From: Microbacterium sp. TPD7012
GTDB taxonomy: Bacteria; Actinomycetota; Actinomycetes; Actinomycetales; Microbacteriaceae
DNA: 64,000 nt
Reading direction: 5' to 3'
Assembly: GCF_003075395.1 (NCBI RefSeq)
Contig: NZ_QDFV01000001.1
Location: forward strand, 310,001 to 374,000
Below the pieces are notes generated by a model. It was not told the origin of the DNA and did no database searches. It saw only the letters and a list, made by a program, of their open reading frames with translations. The position numbers were made by a program, and so were the translations under genes. Below are positions 27,312 to 36,513 of the stretch, one piece after another (the stretch's first letter is position 1; every line of letters begins with the position of its first letter).

Positions 27312-28532
27312 CTAGGCGCGCATGCGGAGACGCTGCTCCGCGAGCCTCGGCACCGCCTGCTCCCGCGCGGCCCGGCGGGCGGTCGCGACGGCGCCGACCG
27401 ACACGACCTCGGCGCCAAGCTGGGAGGCGAGGATCTCGGGTGCCGGCAGGTGCAGCTCCCCGGGGAGCACGCGGCGCGCCGCGGCCAGCACGGGCTCGAC
27501 GCTCTCGGCGACGGCGCCGCACACGATGACGCGCGCCGGGTCGTACATGCTGCCGAGCACACCCACGACGCGGGCGACCGTGCCGCCGACGCGGTCGGTG
27601 ACGAGCATCGCGTCCTCGTCGCCTGACGCGGCGAGGGTCAGGACCAGTCGGGGGTCGATGCGCTCCGCCGCGACGAGGCGCCCGACCGCGCTGTCACGAT
27701 CGATCTCACCGGCGTCGACGGCCGCCTGCGCGTGGTTGCGCACGGCGTACGAGAGCCCGAACGCCGAGCCGACGCCGATGATGTGGTCGAACACGACACC
27801 CTCGCCGACACCGCCGTGCGCCCCGTGCAGGACGTGGCCGTCGACGACGACTCCGCCGCCGAAGCGCTCGCTGGCGAGCAGAGCGACGTAGTCCCGGCAT
27901 CCGATCGCGGCTCCGACCGCGCCCTCGGCGATCGCGGCGAGCTGGGCGTCGTTCTTGATCTCGACGACCGGCGCCCAGTCGCGCAGGGCATCGGCGAGTC
28001 CCGGGTTGGTGCGCTCCCAGAAGCCGTCAGGGTGCGGCGGTGAGATGCCGTTGCGGTCGACGGGAGCGGCGACCCCGACGCACAGGGCCAGGACCTGCTC
28101 GCGGGTCACTCCGGCTTCCGCGAGCGCCGCGCGCAGACTCTCGATGATCGTCGCGCGCCGCTCTTCGGCGGAGTGGGTCGGGTCGACCTCGATGCGATGG
28201 TGCACGAGCGTCGTCTCGAGCGGATCGGCGACGGTCACCGCGAGATGCGTGTCGCCCGCGTCGATGCCGACGACGACGCCGAGGTCGGGGGAGAGGGAGA
28301 AGCGGCGAGCGGGGCGGCCGGAGCGGTAGCTGCCGACCGCGCGGGCGTTGGGGAGCTCGCGCAGCACCTCGGCGTCGAGCAGCGTGTCCATCGCGTCGAT
28401 CGCGGTGGAGCGGGTCAACGACGTGCCCGCCATGACCTCGGTCGCCGTGAACTCGCCCGCTGCCCAGGCGAAGTCGAGCACCGCTCCGACGCTTGCGCGC
28501 CCGGTGCCGAGATCCGCCGAGACTTCTGTCAC
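27312..28532 (-). CDS. ROK-family transcriptional regulator
   Basis: A 406-residue ROK repressor. A winged helix occupies the first 75 residues (GAVLDFAWAAGEFTATEVMA, LTRSTAIDAMDTLLDAEVL), followed by a sugar-kinase-like domain (VVVGIDAGDTHLAVTVAD, EIKNDAQLAAIAEG, GAHGGVGEG). The cysteine-rich zinc motif of many ROK proteins is absent. The longer frame to 28910 overlaps the divergent gene; the GTG at 28532 matches the family start. It is divergent from a sugar importer and alpha-glucosidase, which it probably represses in the absence of sugar. Confidence 0.9.
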   Translation of the reverse strand: MTEVSADLGTGRASVGAVLDFAWAAGEFTATEVMAGTSLTRSTAIDAMDTLLDAEVLRELPNARAVGSYRSGRPARRFSLSPDLGVVVGIDAGDTHLAVTVADPLETTLVHHRIEVDPTHSAEERRATIIESLRAALAEAGVTREQVLALCVGVAAPVDRNGISPPHPDGFWERTNPGLADALRDWAPVVEIKNDAQLAAIAEGAVGAAIGCRDYVALLASERFGGGVVVDGHVLHGAHGGVGEGVVFDHIIGVGSAFGLSYAVRNHAQAAVDAGEIDRDSAVGRLVAAERIDPRLVLTLAASGDEDAMLVTDRVGGTVARVVGVLGSMYDPARVIVCGAVAESVEPVLAAARRVLPGELHLPAPEILASQLGAEVVSVGAVATARRAAREQAVPRLAEQRLRMRA

Positions 28533-28561
28533 GCCCCTTGACCTTTCTGTCGTGCCAATGA

Positions 28562-28604
28562 GAGAGTACCTCTCGACAGAGTAAATTCGCTCACTAGATT
28601 TAGT
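28562..28604. promoter_or_regulatory. Candidate ROK operators in the divergent region
   Basis: Two inverted repeats lie between the divergent genes. GAGAG-TAC-CTCTC is at 28562-28574, and TAAAT at 28582-28586 pairs with ATTTA at 28598-28602 across 11 bases, resembling the AT-rich half-sites of NagC/XylR-type ROK repressors. Binding is inferred. Confidence 0.5.
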
Positions 28605-28632
28605 ACGCGGATATACGGGGACCGAGAGGACG

Positions 28633-29979
28633 ATGGTGTCTGAGAAACGAACACGCGCACTGCGGACGATCGCGGGAGCCCTCGGGCTCACCCTGGTCGG
28701 AGCCGCACTCACGAGCTGTGCGGCCGGCTCGGGGGCGGAGACCATCCGCTTCACCTTCAGCAAGCGCGAGGCCATCGAGTTCATGACCGAGCTCGTCGCG
28801 GAGTACAACTCCTCGCAGGACGACGTGAAGGTCGAGATCGACACCTCGGGTGTCGACGTCGTCTCCGCCAGCTTCGTGCGGGGCAACCCGCCCGACATCA
28901 TGCTCGCCAACTACAACTACGAGATCGCCCGGTTCGTGCAGCGCTGCGCCCTCACCGATCTCTCCGACACCGATGCCGCCGCCGGCATCCGCGACGACCT
29001 GCAGCCTCTGATGGACCAGTACGGCTCCTGCGAGGGCCGCACCAGCGCACTCCCGTACTCCGTGATGGCGGCATCCGTCATCTACAACAAGGAGATCTTC
29101 GACGCGCAGGGTCTCGACGTCCCGCAGACCTGGGACGAGCTGCTCGCCGTGTGCGACCAGCTGAAGCAGGCGGGCATCGACCCGTTCTACGCCACCTTCA
29201 AGGACGACTGGACCGTCGCGCAGGGCTGGTACGACTACACGGCCGGCGGGTCGGTCGACGTGATCGACTTCTTCGACGCGCTCGCCGAAGAGGGCACGGA
29301 CGTCGGCCCCGACTCCCCGGTGTCCTTCCAGCAGGACTTCGCCGAGCCCATGGACCGGATGATGCAGCTCGCGAGCGAGTACACGAACACGGATGCCGAG
29401 AGCCGCGGCTATGGCGACGGCAACCTCGCGTTCGGCAAGGGCGAGGCGGCGATGTATCTGCAGGGCCCATGGGCCTTCAGCGAGATCGAGAAGACCGCGC
29501 CGGACCTCGACCTCGGCACCTTCCCGCTGCCGATGACCGACGACCCCGCGGACCTGGGCGTGCGGGTCAACATGGACCTCGCCGCGATGATCCCCGAGGA
29601 GTCTCGTCACCAGGAAGCCGCGCGGGACTTCCTCGAGTACCTCTACCTCCCCGAGAACATCGAGGCCTACAACGCCTCGCAGCTCGGATTCACGCCGACG
29701 ACCGGTGCACCGGCGCCGGACGATCCGCGGGTCGAGGGGATGATCGAGTACTACGACAACGGCCAGATCTACCAGGGGCCGTCGGTGCTCGTGCCCAAGA
29801 CGCTCCCGATGTTCAACTACGCGCAGGCCATGGTCCTCGGCGCATCGCCCGAGTCGACGCTGCGCACGATGGACGCCGACTGGGCGCGGATCGCCTTCCG
29901 CGCACCGATACCCACCACTCAGGATTCCGCATCCGGCGAGACATCCTCATCCGGCGAGACAGAGGAGTCGACGCCATGA
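28633..29979 (+). CDS. Sugar ABC transporter substrate-binding lipoprotein (family 1)
   Basis: A 448-residue extracellular sugar-binding protein. The lipoprotein signal ends in lipobox LTSC around residue 29. Family-1 features include DIMLANYNYEIARF, LPYSVMAASVIYNKEIFDAQGL, PQTWDELLAVCDQLKQAGI and FGKGEAAMYLQGPWAF. The C-terminal tail is Ser/Glu-rich. ATG 28633 follows GAGAGGACG. The next gene overlaps by 4 bases. With the alpha-glucosidase downstream, an alpha-glucoside (maltose, trehalose or isomaltose type) is the likely ligand. Confidence 0.93.
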   Translation: MVSEKRTRALRTIAGALGLTLVGAALTSCAAGSGAETIRFTFSKREAIEFMTELVAEYNSSQDDVKVEIDTSGVDVVSASFVRGNPPDIMLANYNYEIARFVQRCALTDLSDTDAAAGIRDDLQPLMDQYGSCEGRTSALPYSVMAASVIYNKEIFDAQGLDVPQTWDELLAVCDQLKQAGIDPFYATFKDDWTVAQGWYDYTAGGSVDVIDFFDALAEEGTDVGPDSPVSFQQDFAEPMDRMMQLASEYTNTDAESRGYGDGNLAFGKGEAAMYLQGPWAFSEIEKTAPDLDLGTFPLPMTDDPADLGVRVNMDLAAMIPEESRHQEAARDFLEYLYLPENIEAYNASQLGFTPTTGAPAPDDPRVEGMIEYYDNGQIYQGPSVLVPKTLPMFNYAQAMVLGASPESTLRTMDADWARIAFRAPIPTTQDSASGETSSSGETEESTP

Positions 29980-30947
29980 CGAACACCGCTCTGCCGAACC
30001 CGGCAGTCCCGAGCATCACTAAGCCTCCGGCGCCGTCGACCGACACGACGTCGGTCATCACCGGCGGCGCGCGCGGGCTGCGTCGCCGCACCAAGCGCGT
30101 CGAGCCGATCTACTACCTGTTCCTGCTTCCGACCCTGGTGCTCTTCACGCTCGCGATCACCGTGCCGGGCGTGGTGGGCATCTTCTTCAGCTTCACCGAC
30201 TCGATCGGCATCGGCGAGTGGAGCTTCAACGGGCTCACCAACTACATCGCGATGTTCAGCGACCCGGCGATCCTGCAGAGCTATCTGTTCACCTTCGGCT
30301 TCTCGATCGCCACCGTGATCGTGGTCAACGTGGTCGCCTTCCTGCTCGCGGTCGGCCTGACCTCGCGCATCCGCTTCAAGACCGGCCTGCGGACGATCTT
30401 CGTGATCCCGATGGTGATCTCGGGCATCATCATCGCCTACGTCTTCAACTTCCTGTTCTCGAACTCGATCCCGGCCGCAGGTGCCGTCACCGGCATCCCG
30501 TGGCTGCAGACCAGCCTGCTCGCGAACCCGGATCTCGCCTGGATCGCGATCGTGATCGTGACCGCCTGGCAGGCGGTTCCCGGCACGCTGCTGATCTACA
30601 TCGCCGGACTCCTGTCGGTGCCCGGCGAGGTGTACGAGGCCGCGAGCATCGACGGCGCGAACAAGAGGCAGCAGCTTCTGCGCATCACGCTCCCGCTCGT
30701 CGCCGGCTACGTGGTGATCAACGTGATCCTCGGCTTCAAGGGCTTCCTCAACGCCTACGACATCATCGTCGGGCTCACCAACGGCGGCCCCGGCACCTCG
30801 ACCCGCAGCGTCGCCATGACGATCATCGCGGGCTTCAACGGCGGCGACTACGCCTACCAGATGGCCAACGCGACCATCTTCTTCATCGTCGCCGTGCTCA
30901 TCTCCCTCCTCCAGCTGTCGCTGACGCGCGGAAGGAACGCACTCTGA
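29976..30947 (+). CDS. Sugar ABC transporter permease, MalF type
   Basis: A 323-residue membrane permease with a Pro/Thr-rich cytoplasmic N-terminus of about 40 residues and six hydrophobic segments. The EAA docking loop is EVYEAASIDGANKRQQLLRITLP (cited in part here as YEAASIDGANKRQQLL). DIIVGLTNGGPGTST is a typical MalF-like loop. It starts inside the previous stop (ATGA). Confidence 0.93.
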   Translation: MTNTALPNPAVPSITKPPAPSTDTTSVITGGARGLRRRTKRVEPIYYLFLLPTLVLFTLAITVPGVVGIFFSFTDSIGIGEWSFNGLTNYIAMFSDPAILQSYLFTFGFSIATVIVVNVVAFLLAVGLTSRIRFKTGLRTIFVIPMVISGIIIAYVFNFLFSNSIPAAGAVTGIPWLQTSLLANPDLAWIAIVIVTAWQAVPGTLLIYIAGLLSVPGEVYEAASIDGANKRQQLLRITLPLVAGYVVINVILGFKGFLNAYDIIVGLTNGGPGTSTRSVAMTIIAGFNGGDYAYQMANATIFFIVAVLISLLQLSLTRGRNAL

Positions 30948-31822
30948 TGTCGACGCAGACGATCACCACCCAGACCGCGGGCAAGAAGCCCCGCATCAAG
31001 ATGGAGCGGCCCAACTGGTCGGGCACGATCATCCTGATCCTGTGCACGGTCACCGTTCTCCTCCCGCTCTACGTCACCATCTCGATGGCGTTCAAGACGA
31101 CAGGGCAGGCCGTCGACGGCAACGCCTTCTCGCTCCCCGCGCCGTTCAGCATCGACGGGTTCGTCGAGGCGTGGAACCTGACGAGGTTCCCGGTCGGCGC
31201 CGGCATCTCGCTGCTGGTCACCGCGGGCACGGTCGCGGCGACCATCATCCTCGCGGCGTTCGCGTCCTATGCGATCGTGCGCAACTGGGACCGCAGGCTG
31301 TTCCGCTGGTCGTTCTTCTACCTGCTCGCGGCGATGTTCATCCCGTTCCCGGTCGTGGCACTGCCGCAGATCCAGCTCACGGGACGCGTCGGGCTCGACA
31401 ATCCGTTCGGCGTGATCATCCTGGCCACGATGTTCCAGCTGAGCTTCAGCGTGCTGCTGTTCACCGCGTTCCTGCGGTCGATCCCGATCGAGCTCGAGGA
31501 GAGCGCGCGGATCGACGGCGCCACGACCTGGCAGACGTTCTGGCGGCTGATCTTCCCGCTGCTGGCTCCGATGAGCGCGACGGTCGGCATCTTCGCGTTC
31601 CTCTACGCCTGGAACGACTTCATGATGCCGTCGCTGATCATCTCGGATCCCGCGATGCAGACGCTCCCGGTGCGGCAGAACCTGTTCCAGAACCAGTTCA
31701 GCAACAACTACAACGTCGCCTTCGCCTCGTACCTGATGGCGATGGCCCCCGCGATCCTGGCGTACCTGTTCACGCAGCGCTTCGTCATGGAGGGCGTCAC
31801 GCAGGGCGCCGTCAAGGGCTGA
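30947..31822 (+). CDS. Sugar ABC transporter permease, MalG type
   Basis: A 291-residue permease with six hydrophobic segments and the EAA loop ELEESARIDGATTWQTFWRL. Its start overlaps the previous stop by one base (TGATG). No ATPase gene is in the operon, so a shared MsiK-like ATPase encoded elsewhere is expected, as is usual in actinobacteria. Confidence 0.93.
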   Translation: MSTQTITTQTAGKKPRIKMERPNWSGTIILILCTVTVLLPLYVTISMAFKTTGQAVDGNAFSLPAPFSIDGFVEAWNLTRFPVGAGISLLVTAGTVAATIILAAFASYAIVRNWDRRLFRWSFFYLLAAMFIPFPVVALPQIQLTGRVGLDNPFGVIILATMFQLSFSVLLFTAFLRSIPIELEESARIDGATTWQTFWRLIFPLLAPMSATVGIFAFLYAWNDFMMPSLIISDPAMQTLPVRQNLFQNQFSNNYNVAFASYLMAMAPAILAYLFTQRFVMEGVTQGAVKG

Positions 31823-31831
31823 CGACCCATG

Positions 31832-31855
31832 GGTCCCTGAGCCCGTCGAAGGGCC
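31832..31855 (+). repeat. Dispersed intergenic element, short form
   Basis: The stretch with CCTGAGCCCGTCGAAGGG between the permease and alpha-glucosidase genes matches 43666-43698 apart from three changes and a 9-base deletion. The same motif family is common between genes in many actinobacteria. It lies in a transcribed spacer. Confidence 0.6.
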
Positions 31856-31890
31856 ACCGACCGCAACAAGAAAGAAGGAGTTCTCCCCTC

Positions 31891-33573
31891 ATGACCGACG
31901 CGCTTCTCGTCGAGACCCGCAAGGCCGATTCCGCCGCCTGGTGGCGGCAGGCCGCCGTGTACCAGATCTATCCGCGGAGCTTCGCCGACGCGAACGGCGA
32001 CGGGCTGGGTGACATCCCCGGCATCGTCTCCCGCGCCGACTACCTCAGAGACCTCGGCATCGACGCGGTGTGGCTGAGCCCGTTCTACCCCTCGGCGCTC
32101 GCCGACGGCGGCTACGACGTGGCCGACTACCGGAACGTCGATCCCCGCCTCGGAACGCTCGACGACTTCGACGCGATGGTCGAGGCGCTGCATGCCCGCG
32201 GCATCCGGGTCGTGGTCGACATCGTGCCGAACCACAGCTCCGATCTGCACGTGTGGTTCCAGGAGGCGCTCGCCGCGGGCCGCGGTTCGGCGGCGCGCGA
32301 GCGCTACATCTTCCGCGAGGGGGCAGGTCCCGAGGGATCCGAGCCCCCGACGGACTGGGGCGCGGCGTTCGGCGGCAGCGCCTGGGAGCGTGTCGAGGAC
32401 GGGCAGTGGTACCTGCACAGCTTCGCGGTGGAGCAGCCCGATCTGAACTGGGATCACCCGGAGGTGCGCGCCGACTTCCTCGAGACGCTGCGCTTCTGGT
32501 CGGACCGCGGAGTCGACGGCTTCCGCATCGACGTCGCCCACATGCTCACGAAGGACCTCACCGAGCCGCTGCCGAGTCAGGCGGAGCTCGATGCGATGGA
32601 TCGCACGTCGGGCCGGCATCCGCTCCTCGATCGCGACGAGGTGCACGAGATCTACGCCGAGTGGCGTGCGGTGTTCGACGAGTACGATCCGCCGCGCACC
32701 GCGGTCGCCGAGGCCTGGGTCGAGACCCCGGAGCGCCGCGCCCGCTACGCCTCGGCCGAAGGGCTCGGGCAGGCGTTCAACTTCGACCTGCTCGTCGCCG
32801 AGTTCGTCGCCGAGGACTTCCGCGACGTCATCACCGAGAACCTCGAGCAGGCGCAGGCGAGCGGTTCGTCGACGACCTGGGTTCTGTCGAACCACGACGT
32901 GACCCGGCACGCCACCCGCTATGGGCTGCCGTCGCTGCGCGGCCGCGCGGTCAAGCAGGGCACGGAGTGGGTCGCCGCGGGCGGCCCGTCGGACCAGCTC
33001 GACCGCGAGGGCGGGCTGCGCCGTGCGCACGCCGCGACCCTGATGCTGCTCGGCCTTCCCGGCAGCACCTACCTCTACCAGGGCGAGGAGCTCGGGCTGC
33101 ACGAGGTCGCTCAGATCGCGCCCGAGCAGCGCCAGGACCCGGCGTTCCTGCGCGAGGAGGCGTTCGACGGACTCGGGCGAGACGGATGCCGCGTGCCGCT
33201 GCCGTGGACGGCATCCGGCTCTTCCTTCGGTTTCGGCTCGGGTGACGCGCACCTCCCGCAGCCCTCCTGGTTCGCGGAGTACGCGGTCGACGTCGAGGCG
33301 GCCGACCCGACATCGACGCTCTCCCTCTACCGAGAGGCGCTGCGCCTGCGGCATGTGCTGCAGGCCGAGGAGCGTCTGGAGTGGATCGAGACCGGACGCG
33401 ATGACGTGCTGCGCTTCGCCCGCCCCAACGGGTGGCAGGTCGTGACGAACTTCGGCGTCGAGCCGTTCGACCTCGGGGCGGATGCCGCTGACGTCGTGCT
33501 GGGTGAGGTCGTCGACGGGGCCGTTCCGGGAGAGACGACGGTCTGGATCGCGCCGGCGGGTCTCGTCGGCTGA
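31891..33573 (+). CDS. Alpha-glucosidase, glycoside hydrolase family 13
   Basis: A 560-residue cytoplasmic GH13 enzyme that hydrolyses alpha-glucosidic bonds of imported oligosaccharides. The N-terminal AVYQIYPRSFADANGDG is typical of the oligo-1,6-glucosidase/alpha-glucosidase subfamily. Conserved regions are DIVPNHSSD, GFRIDVAHM (nucleophile aspartate), VAEAWVE (acid/base glutamate) and LSNHDVTR (stabilising aspartate). ATG 31891 follows AAGAAGGAG. No signal peptide. It ends the sugar operon. Confidence 0.95.
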   Translation: MTDALLVETRKADSAAWWRQAAVYQIYPRSFADANGDGLGDIPGIVSRADYLRDLGIDAVWLSPFYPSALADGGYDVADYRNVDPRLGTLDDFDAMVEALHARGIRVVVDIVPNHSSDLHVWFQEALAAGRGSAARERYIFREGAGPEGSEPPTDWGAAFGGSAWERVEDGQWYLHSFAVEQPDLNWDHPEVRADFLETLRFWSDRGVDGFRIDVAHMLTKDLTEPLPSQAELDAMDRTSGRHPLLDRDEVHEIYAEWRAVFDEYDPPRTAVAEAWVETPERRARYASAEGLGQAFNFDLLVAEFVAEDFRDVITENLEQAQASGSSTTWVLSNHDVTRHATRYGLPSLRGRAVKQGTEWVAAGGPSDQLDREGGLRRAHAATLMLLGLPGSTYLYQGEELGLHEVAQIAPEQRQDPAFLREEAFDGLGRDGCRVPLPWTASGSSFGFGSGDAHLPQPSWFAEYAVDVEAADPTSTLSLYREALRLRHVLQAEERLEWIETGRDDVLRFARPNGWQVVTNFGVEPFDLGADAADVVLGEVVDGAVPGETTVWIAPAGLVG

Positions 33574-33620
33574 GGCCTGGTGAACGGGGCTTTCCGGTTC
33601 CGGTTGTTCCGTAGGCGGTG

Positions 33621-33679
33621 AAGACAATTGCAGGTCGAAAACCCGGTTTTCGACCTGCAATTGTCTTTTCGACCTGCAA
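33621..33679. repeat. 23-bp perfect inverted repeat with a third partial copy
   Basis: Arms 33621-33643 and 33645-33667 are exact reverse complements around a single base (33644). A 14-base piece of the right arm, TTTTCGACCTGCAA, is repeated directly at 33666-33679. It lies between alpha-glucosidase and znuA. It may work as a terminator, but the single-base spacer and repeated arm suggest a mobile or recombination-derived palindrome. Confidence 0.85.
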
Positions 33680-33708
33680 ACCGTCAGCACCCACCCATGC
33701 TGATTTGA

Positions 33709-33723
33709 TAATGGTTCTCATTA
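33709..33723. promoter_or_regulatory. Zur box in the znuA promoter
   Basis: TAATGGTTCTCATTA is a 5-5-5 inverted repeat (TAATG at 33709, CATTA at 33719), close to Zur boxes of actinobacteria and related Fur-family sites. It lies just upstream of a -10 hexamer TAGAGT at 33729-33734, seven bases before the ATG at 33741, so a bound repressor would block transcription of a nearly leaderless znu mRNA. Confidence 0.8.
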
Positions 33724-33740
33724 GCGTTTAGAGTGAGGGC

Positions 33741-34724
33741 ATGAAGAAGCCCGTCCACGCTCTCGCCCTCGCATCCGTCGCCGCTCTCGCGCTCGCCGGA
33801 TGTTCCACCCCCGCTGCGGGCGGGAGCGAAGACGGCAAGGTCCAGGTCGTGGCGAGCACCAACGTCTACGGCTCGCTCGCCGCGCAGATCGGCGGCGACC
33901 GCGTCGACGTGACCTCGATCATCACCTCCGTGACGCAGGACCCGCACTCCTACGAGGCGACCGCCCGCGATCGCCTGACCGTGCAGAAGGCCGACCTCGT
34001 GATCGAGAACGGCGGCGGCTACGACGCGTTCATCGACGACCTGCTCGACGGATCGGATGCCGAGGTGCTCACGGCCGTCGAGTTCTCGCACGACTTCCCC
34101 GGCAACGAAGGCCATGAGGAGGGCGACGCCGACGCGGAGGAGCACGACCACGATCACGCCGAGGGCGAAGAGGGTCACGAGGGCCACAACCACATCGAGG
34201 GCTTCAACGAGCACGTGTGGTTCGACCCGCACACGATGATCCACGTCGTGGAGGACATCGCGGCCGACCTGGCGGAGCTCGACCCCGAGGGCAAGGCCGA
34301 CTTCACCGCCGCGGCCGACGCGATCGTCGCCGAGCTGGAGGGGTTCGAGACCGACCTCGAGACGATCAAGACGGAGGTCGCCGGCGCGAAGGTCTTCATG
34401 CCCGAGCCGCTCCCCGGCTACATCGCCGCAGCCGCCGGACTGACCGACGTCACCCCCGAGGGCTTCGCCGAGGCCGTCGAGGAGGGCACGGATGTCGCCC
34501 CTGCCGTGCTGCTGGAGGCGCTGAACGTGATCGACAGCGGCGAGGTCACCGCGCTGCTCACCAACGCGCAGACCGGCGGTGCCGAGACGGACCGCGTGGA
34601 GACGGCCGCGAACGACGCCGGTATCCCGGTCGTGGCCTTCACCGAGCTCCTGGAGGACGGATCGTCGTACTCTGAGTGGATGCGTGACGCGATCAAGAGC
34701 CTCGCCGCCGCCGTCCAGCCGTGA
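33741..34724 (+). CDS. znuA: Zinc ABC transporter substrate-binding lipoprotein ZnuA
   Basis: A 327-residue cluster-9 metal-binding lipoprotein. Signal peptide and lipobox LAGC come first. Metal ligands are expected in QDPHSYEAT, EHVWFDPHT and the C-terminal acidic residue of the ZnuA site. Between them is a charged loop rich in histidine, aspartate and glutamate (EEHDHDHAEGEEGHEGHNH), characteristic of zinc-specific members. A Zur box precedes it, and the ATPase gene overlaps by 4 bases. Zinc is the most likely metal; manganese is less likely given the His-rich loop. Confidence 0.95.
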   Translation: MKKPVHALALASVAALALAGCSTPAAGGSEDGKVQVVASTNVYGSLAAQIGGDRVDVTSIITSVTQDPHSYEATARDRLTVQKADLVIENGGGYDAFIDDLLDGSDAEVLTAVEFSHDFPGNEGHEEGDADAEEHDHDHAEGEEGHEGHNHIEGFNEHVWFDPHTMIHVVEDIAADLAELDPEGKADFTAAADAIVAELEGFETDLETIKTEVAGAKVFMPEPLPGYIAAAAGLTDVTPEGFAEAVEEGTDVAPAVLLEALNVIDSGEVTALLTNAQTGGAETDRVETAANDAGIPVVAFTELLEDGSSYSEWMRDAIKSLAAAVQP

Positions 34725-35575
34725 CGGCGCCCGGTCGAGAGGGTCAGGGACCCGACTCGGGCGACCGCCCGGTGCTGGAGATCTCCGGCGCCGCCCTCCA
34801 CCGCGGGGACCGTGAGCTGTGGTCGGGGCTCGACCTGAGGGTGGAGCCGGGCGAGTTCATCGCCGTGCTCGGCCCGTCGGGATCCGGCAAGACCACGCTG
34901 CTGCGCAGCATCCTGGGTCTCCAGCCTCTGTCGTCGGGGACGATCACCGTCGCGGGTCAGCCCGTGCACCGCGGCAACGCGCGCATCGGCTACATCCCGC
35001 AGCAGCGCTCGCTCGCGCCCGACACGAGCATGCGGGCGCGCGACCTGGTGGCGCTCGGCGTGCAGGGGAGCCGCTTCGGATTCCCGATCCCGCACCGCGG
35101 CGACCGGGCCAAAGTCGATGGCCTCCTCGAGGCGGTGGGCGCCGCGCACTTCGCCGATCGTCGCGTCGGCCTGCTCTCCGGCGGCGAGCAGCAGCGGCTG
35201 CGCGTCGGCCAGGCGCTCGCGGACGAGCCGTCGCTGCTCCTGTGCGACGAGCCGCTGTCGAACCTCGACCTGGCGAACCAGCTCGGCGTGACCGACATCA
35301 TCGATCGGCAGCGCCGCGAGCGCGGCGCCGCGGTGCTCTTCGTCACGCACGACATCAACCCGATCCTCAACCGCGTCGACCGGATCCTGTACATCGCGGG
35401 CGGGCGCTTCCTCCTCGGCACCCCGGAAGAGGTGCTGCAGACGCGCGTGCTCACGGACCTCTACGGGACACCCGTCTTCGTGCTCCGCGCCGGGGATCGC
35501 CTGGTCGTCGTCGGAGTACCGGATGCCGAGCCGCACCACGACCACGGCGACCACGAGCACGGAGCAGACGCATGA
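34721..35575 (+). CDS. znuC: Zinc ABC transporter ATP-binding protein ZnuC
   Basis: A 284-residue ATPase. Walker A GPSGSGKTTLLRS, Q-loop IPQQRSL, signature LSGGEQQRLRVGQAL, Walker B LLLCDEPLSNLD and H-loop VTHDIN are present. The C-terminus is His-rich (PHHDHGDHEHG), possibly a metal sensor or chaperone tail. GTG 34721 overlaps the previous stop. Confidence 0.95.
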   Translation: MTAPGREGQGPDSGDRPVLEISGAALHRGDRELWSGLDLRVEPGEFIAVLGPSGSGKTTLLRSILGLQPLSSGTITVAGQPVHRGNARIGYIPQQRSLAPDTSMRARDLVALGVQGSRFGFPIPHRGDRAKVDGLLEAVGAAHFADRRVGLLSGGEQQRLRVGQALADEPSLLLCDEPLSNLDLANQLGVTDIIDRQRRERGAAVLFVTHDINPILNRVDRILYIAGGRFLLGTPEEVLQTRVLTDLYGTPVFVLRAGDRLVVVGVPDAEPHHDHGDHEHGADA

Positions 35576-36447
35576 TCGCGTCGGCGGGCCTCGTGCCGAT
35601 GGTCGACTGGAGCGACGTCTTCTCCTTCCAGGACTACGGCGAGCTCGTGGCCCTTCTCGCCAACTCGATCATCGCCGGCGCCGTGCTCGGCATCGTCGGC
35701 GGTCTCATCGGCGTCTTCGTCATGCAGCGGGACCTCGCGTTCGCGGTGCACGGGGTGAGCGAGCTGTCGTTCGCGGGTGCAGCCGCCGCCCTCCTGTTCG
35801 GCGGCAGCGTCGTCGCCGGGTCGCTCGGCGGAGCACTCGTGGCAGCGATCTTCATCGGCGTGCTCGGGGCGAAGGCGAGAGACCGCAACTCGATCGTCGG
35901 CGTGCTCATGCCGTTCGGCCTCGGCCTCGGCATCCTGTTCCTCTCGCTGTACGACGGGCGCAGCGCCAACCGCTTCAGCCTGTTGACCGGACAGATCGTC
36001 TCGGTCTCGAGCCCGGACCTCGGCTGGCTGATCGGCATCAGCATCGTCGTGCTGCTCGGGCTGCTCGTGATGTGGAACCCGCTGCGCTTCGACTCGCTCG
36101 ACCCGGAGTCGGCCGCCGCGCGAGGAGTGCCCACCCGTGCCGTCAGCCTGATCTTCATGGTGCTGCTCGGACTCATCGTCGCAGTCAGCGTGCACATCAT
36201 CGGCGCGCTGCTCGTCATGGCGCTGCTCGTGACACCGGCCGCTGCCGCGATGCGCATCACGGCGGGGCCCGTCGCGGTGCCGCTGCTCGCCGCGCTGTTC
36301 GGCTTCGTCTCGGCCGTCGGCGGCATCCTGCTCGCCCTCGCCGGCACACTCCCCGTGAGCCCGTACATCACGACCCTGTCGTTCACGATCTACGTCGTGT
36401 GCTGGATCGTGCAGCGCGTCCGGGCCCGCGTGCGCCGCGTGGCCTGA
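35572..36447 (+). CDS. znuB: Zinc ABC transporter permease ZnuB
   Basis: A 291-residue ABC-3 family membrane permease with about eight hydrophobic segments. It carries the family blocks VFVMQRDLAFAVHGVSELSF, GAKARDRNSIVGVLMPFGLG and VHIIGALLVMALLVTPAAAA. ATGA overlap with znuC. Completes the zinc importer. Confidence 0.95.
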   Translation: MIASAGLVPMVDWSDVFSFQDYGELVALLANSIIAGAVLGIVGGLIGVFVMQRDLAFAVHGVSELSFAGAAAALLFGGSVVAGSLGGALVAAIFIGVLGAKARDRNSIVGVLMPFGLGLGILFLSLYDGRSANRFSLLTGQIVSVSSPDLGWLIGISIVVLLGLLVMWNPLRFDSLDPESAAARGVPTRAVSLIFMVLLGLIVAVSVHIIGALLVMALLVTPAAAAMRITAGPVAVPLLAALFGFVSAVGGILLALAGTLPVSPYITTLSFTIYVVCWIVQRVRARVRRVA

Positions 36448-36498
36448 CCGCTGCGGGCATGCGCATGGTGGGAATATCGCTACGCGTGTGGCGGGTTG

Positions 36499-36513
36499 CT
36501 ACACTGTAGTGCA
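36499..36513 (+). promoter_or_regulatory. Promoter and operator of the toxin-antitoxin pair
   Basis: A -10 hexamer TACACT at 36500-36505 lies 7 bases before the ATG at 36513, so the mRNA is probably leaderless. The palindrome CTACA-C-TGTAG at 36499-36509 covers that -10 box and is a likely binding site for the ribbon-helix-helix antitoxin (autorepression, inferred). Confidence 0.65.

Noticed and set aside
29151-30947. A 598-codon frame fused across two sugar transporter genes
   Set aside because: Only the part from ATG 29976 is the MalF-type permease; upstream sequence is out-of-frame shadow of the binding protein gene.
31708-33690. A 660-codon reverse-strand open frame across the alpha-glucosidase gene
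   Set aside because: It is a high-GC antisense shadow without domains; the plus-strand GH13 enzyme has all catalytic motifs.
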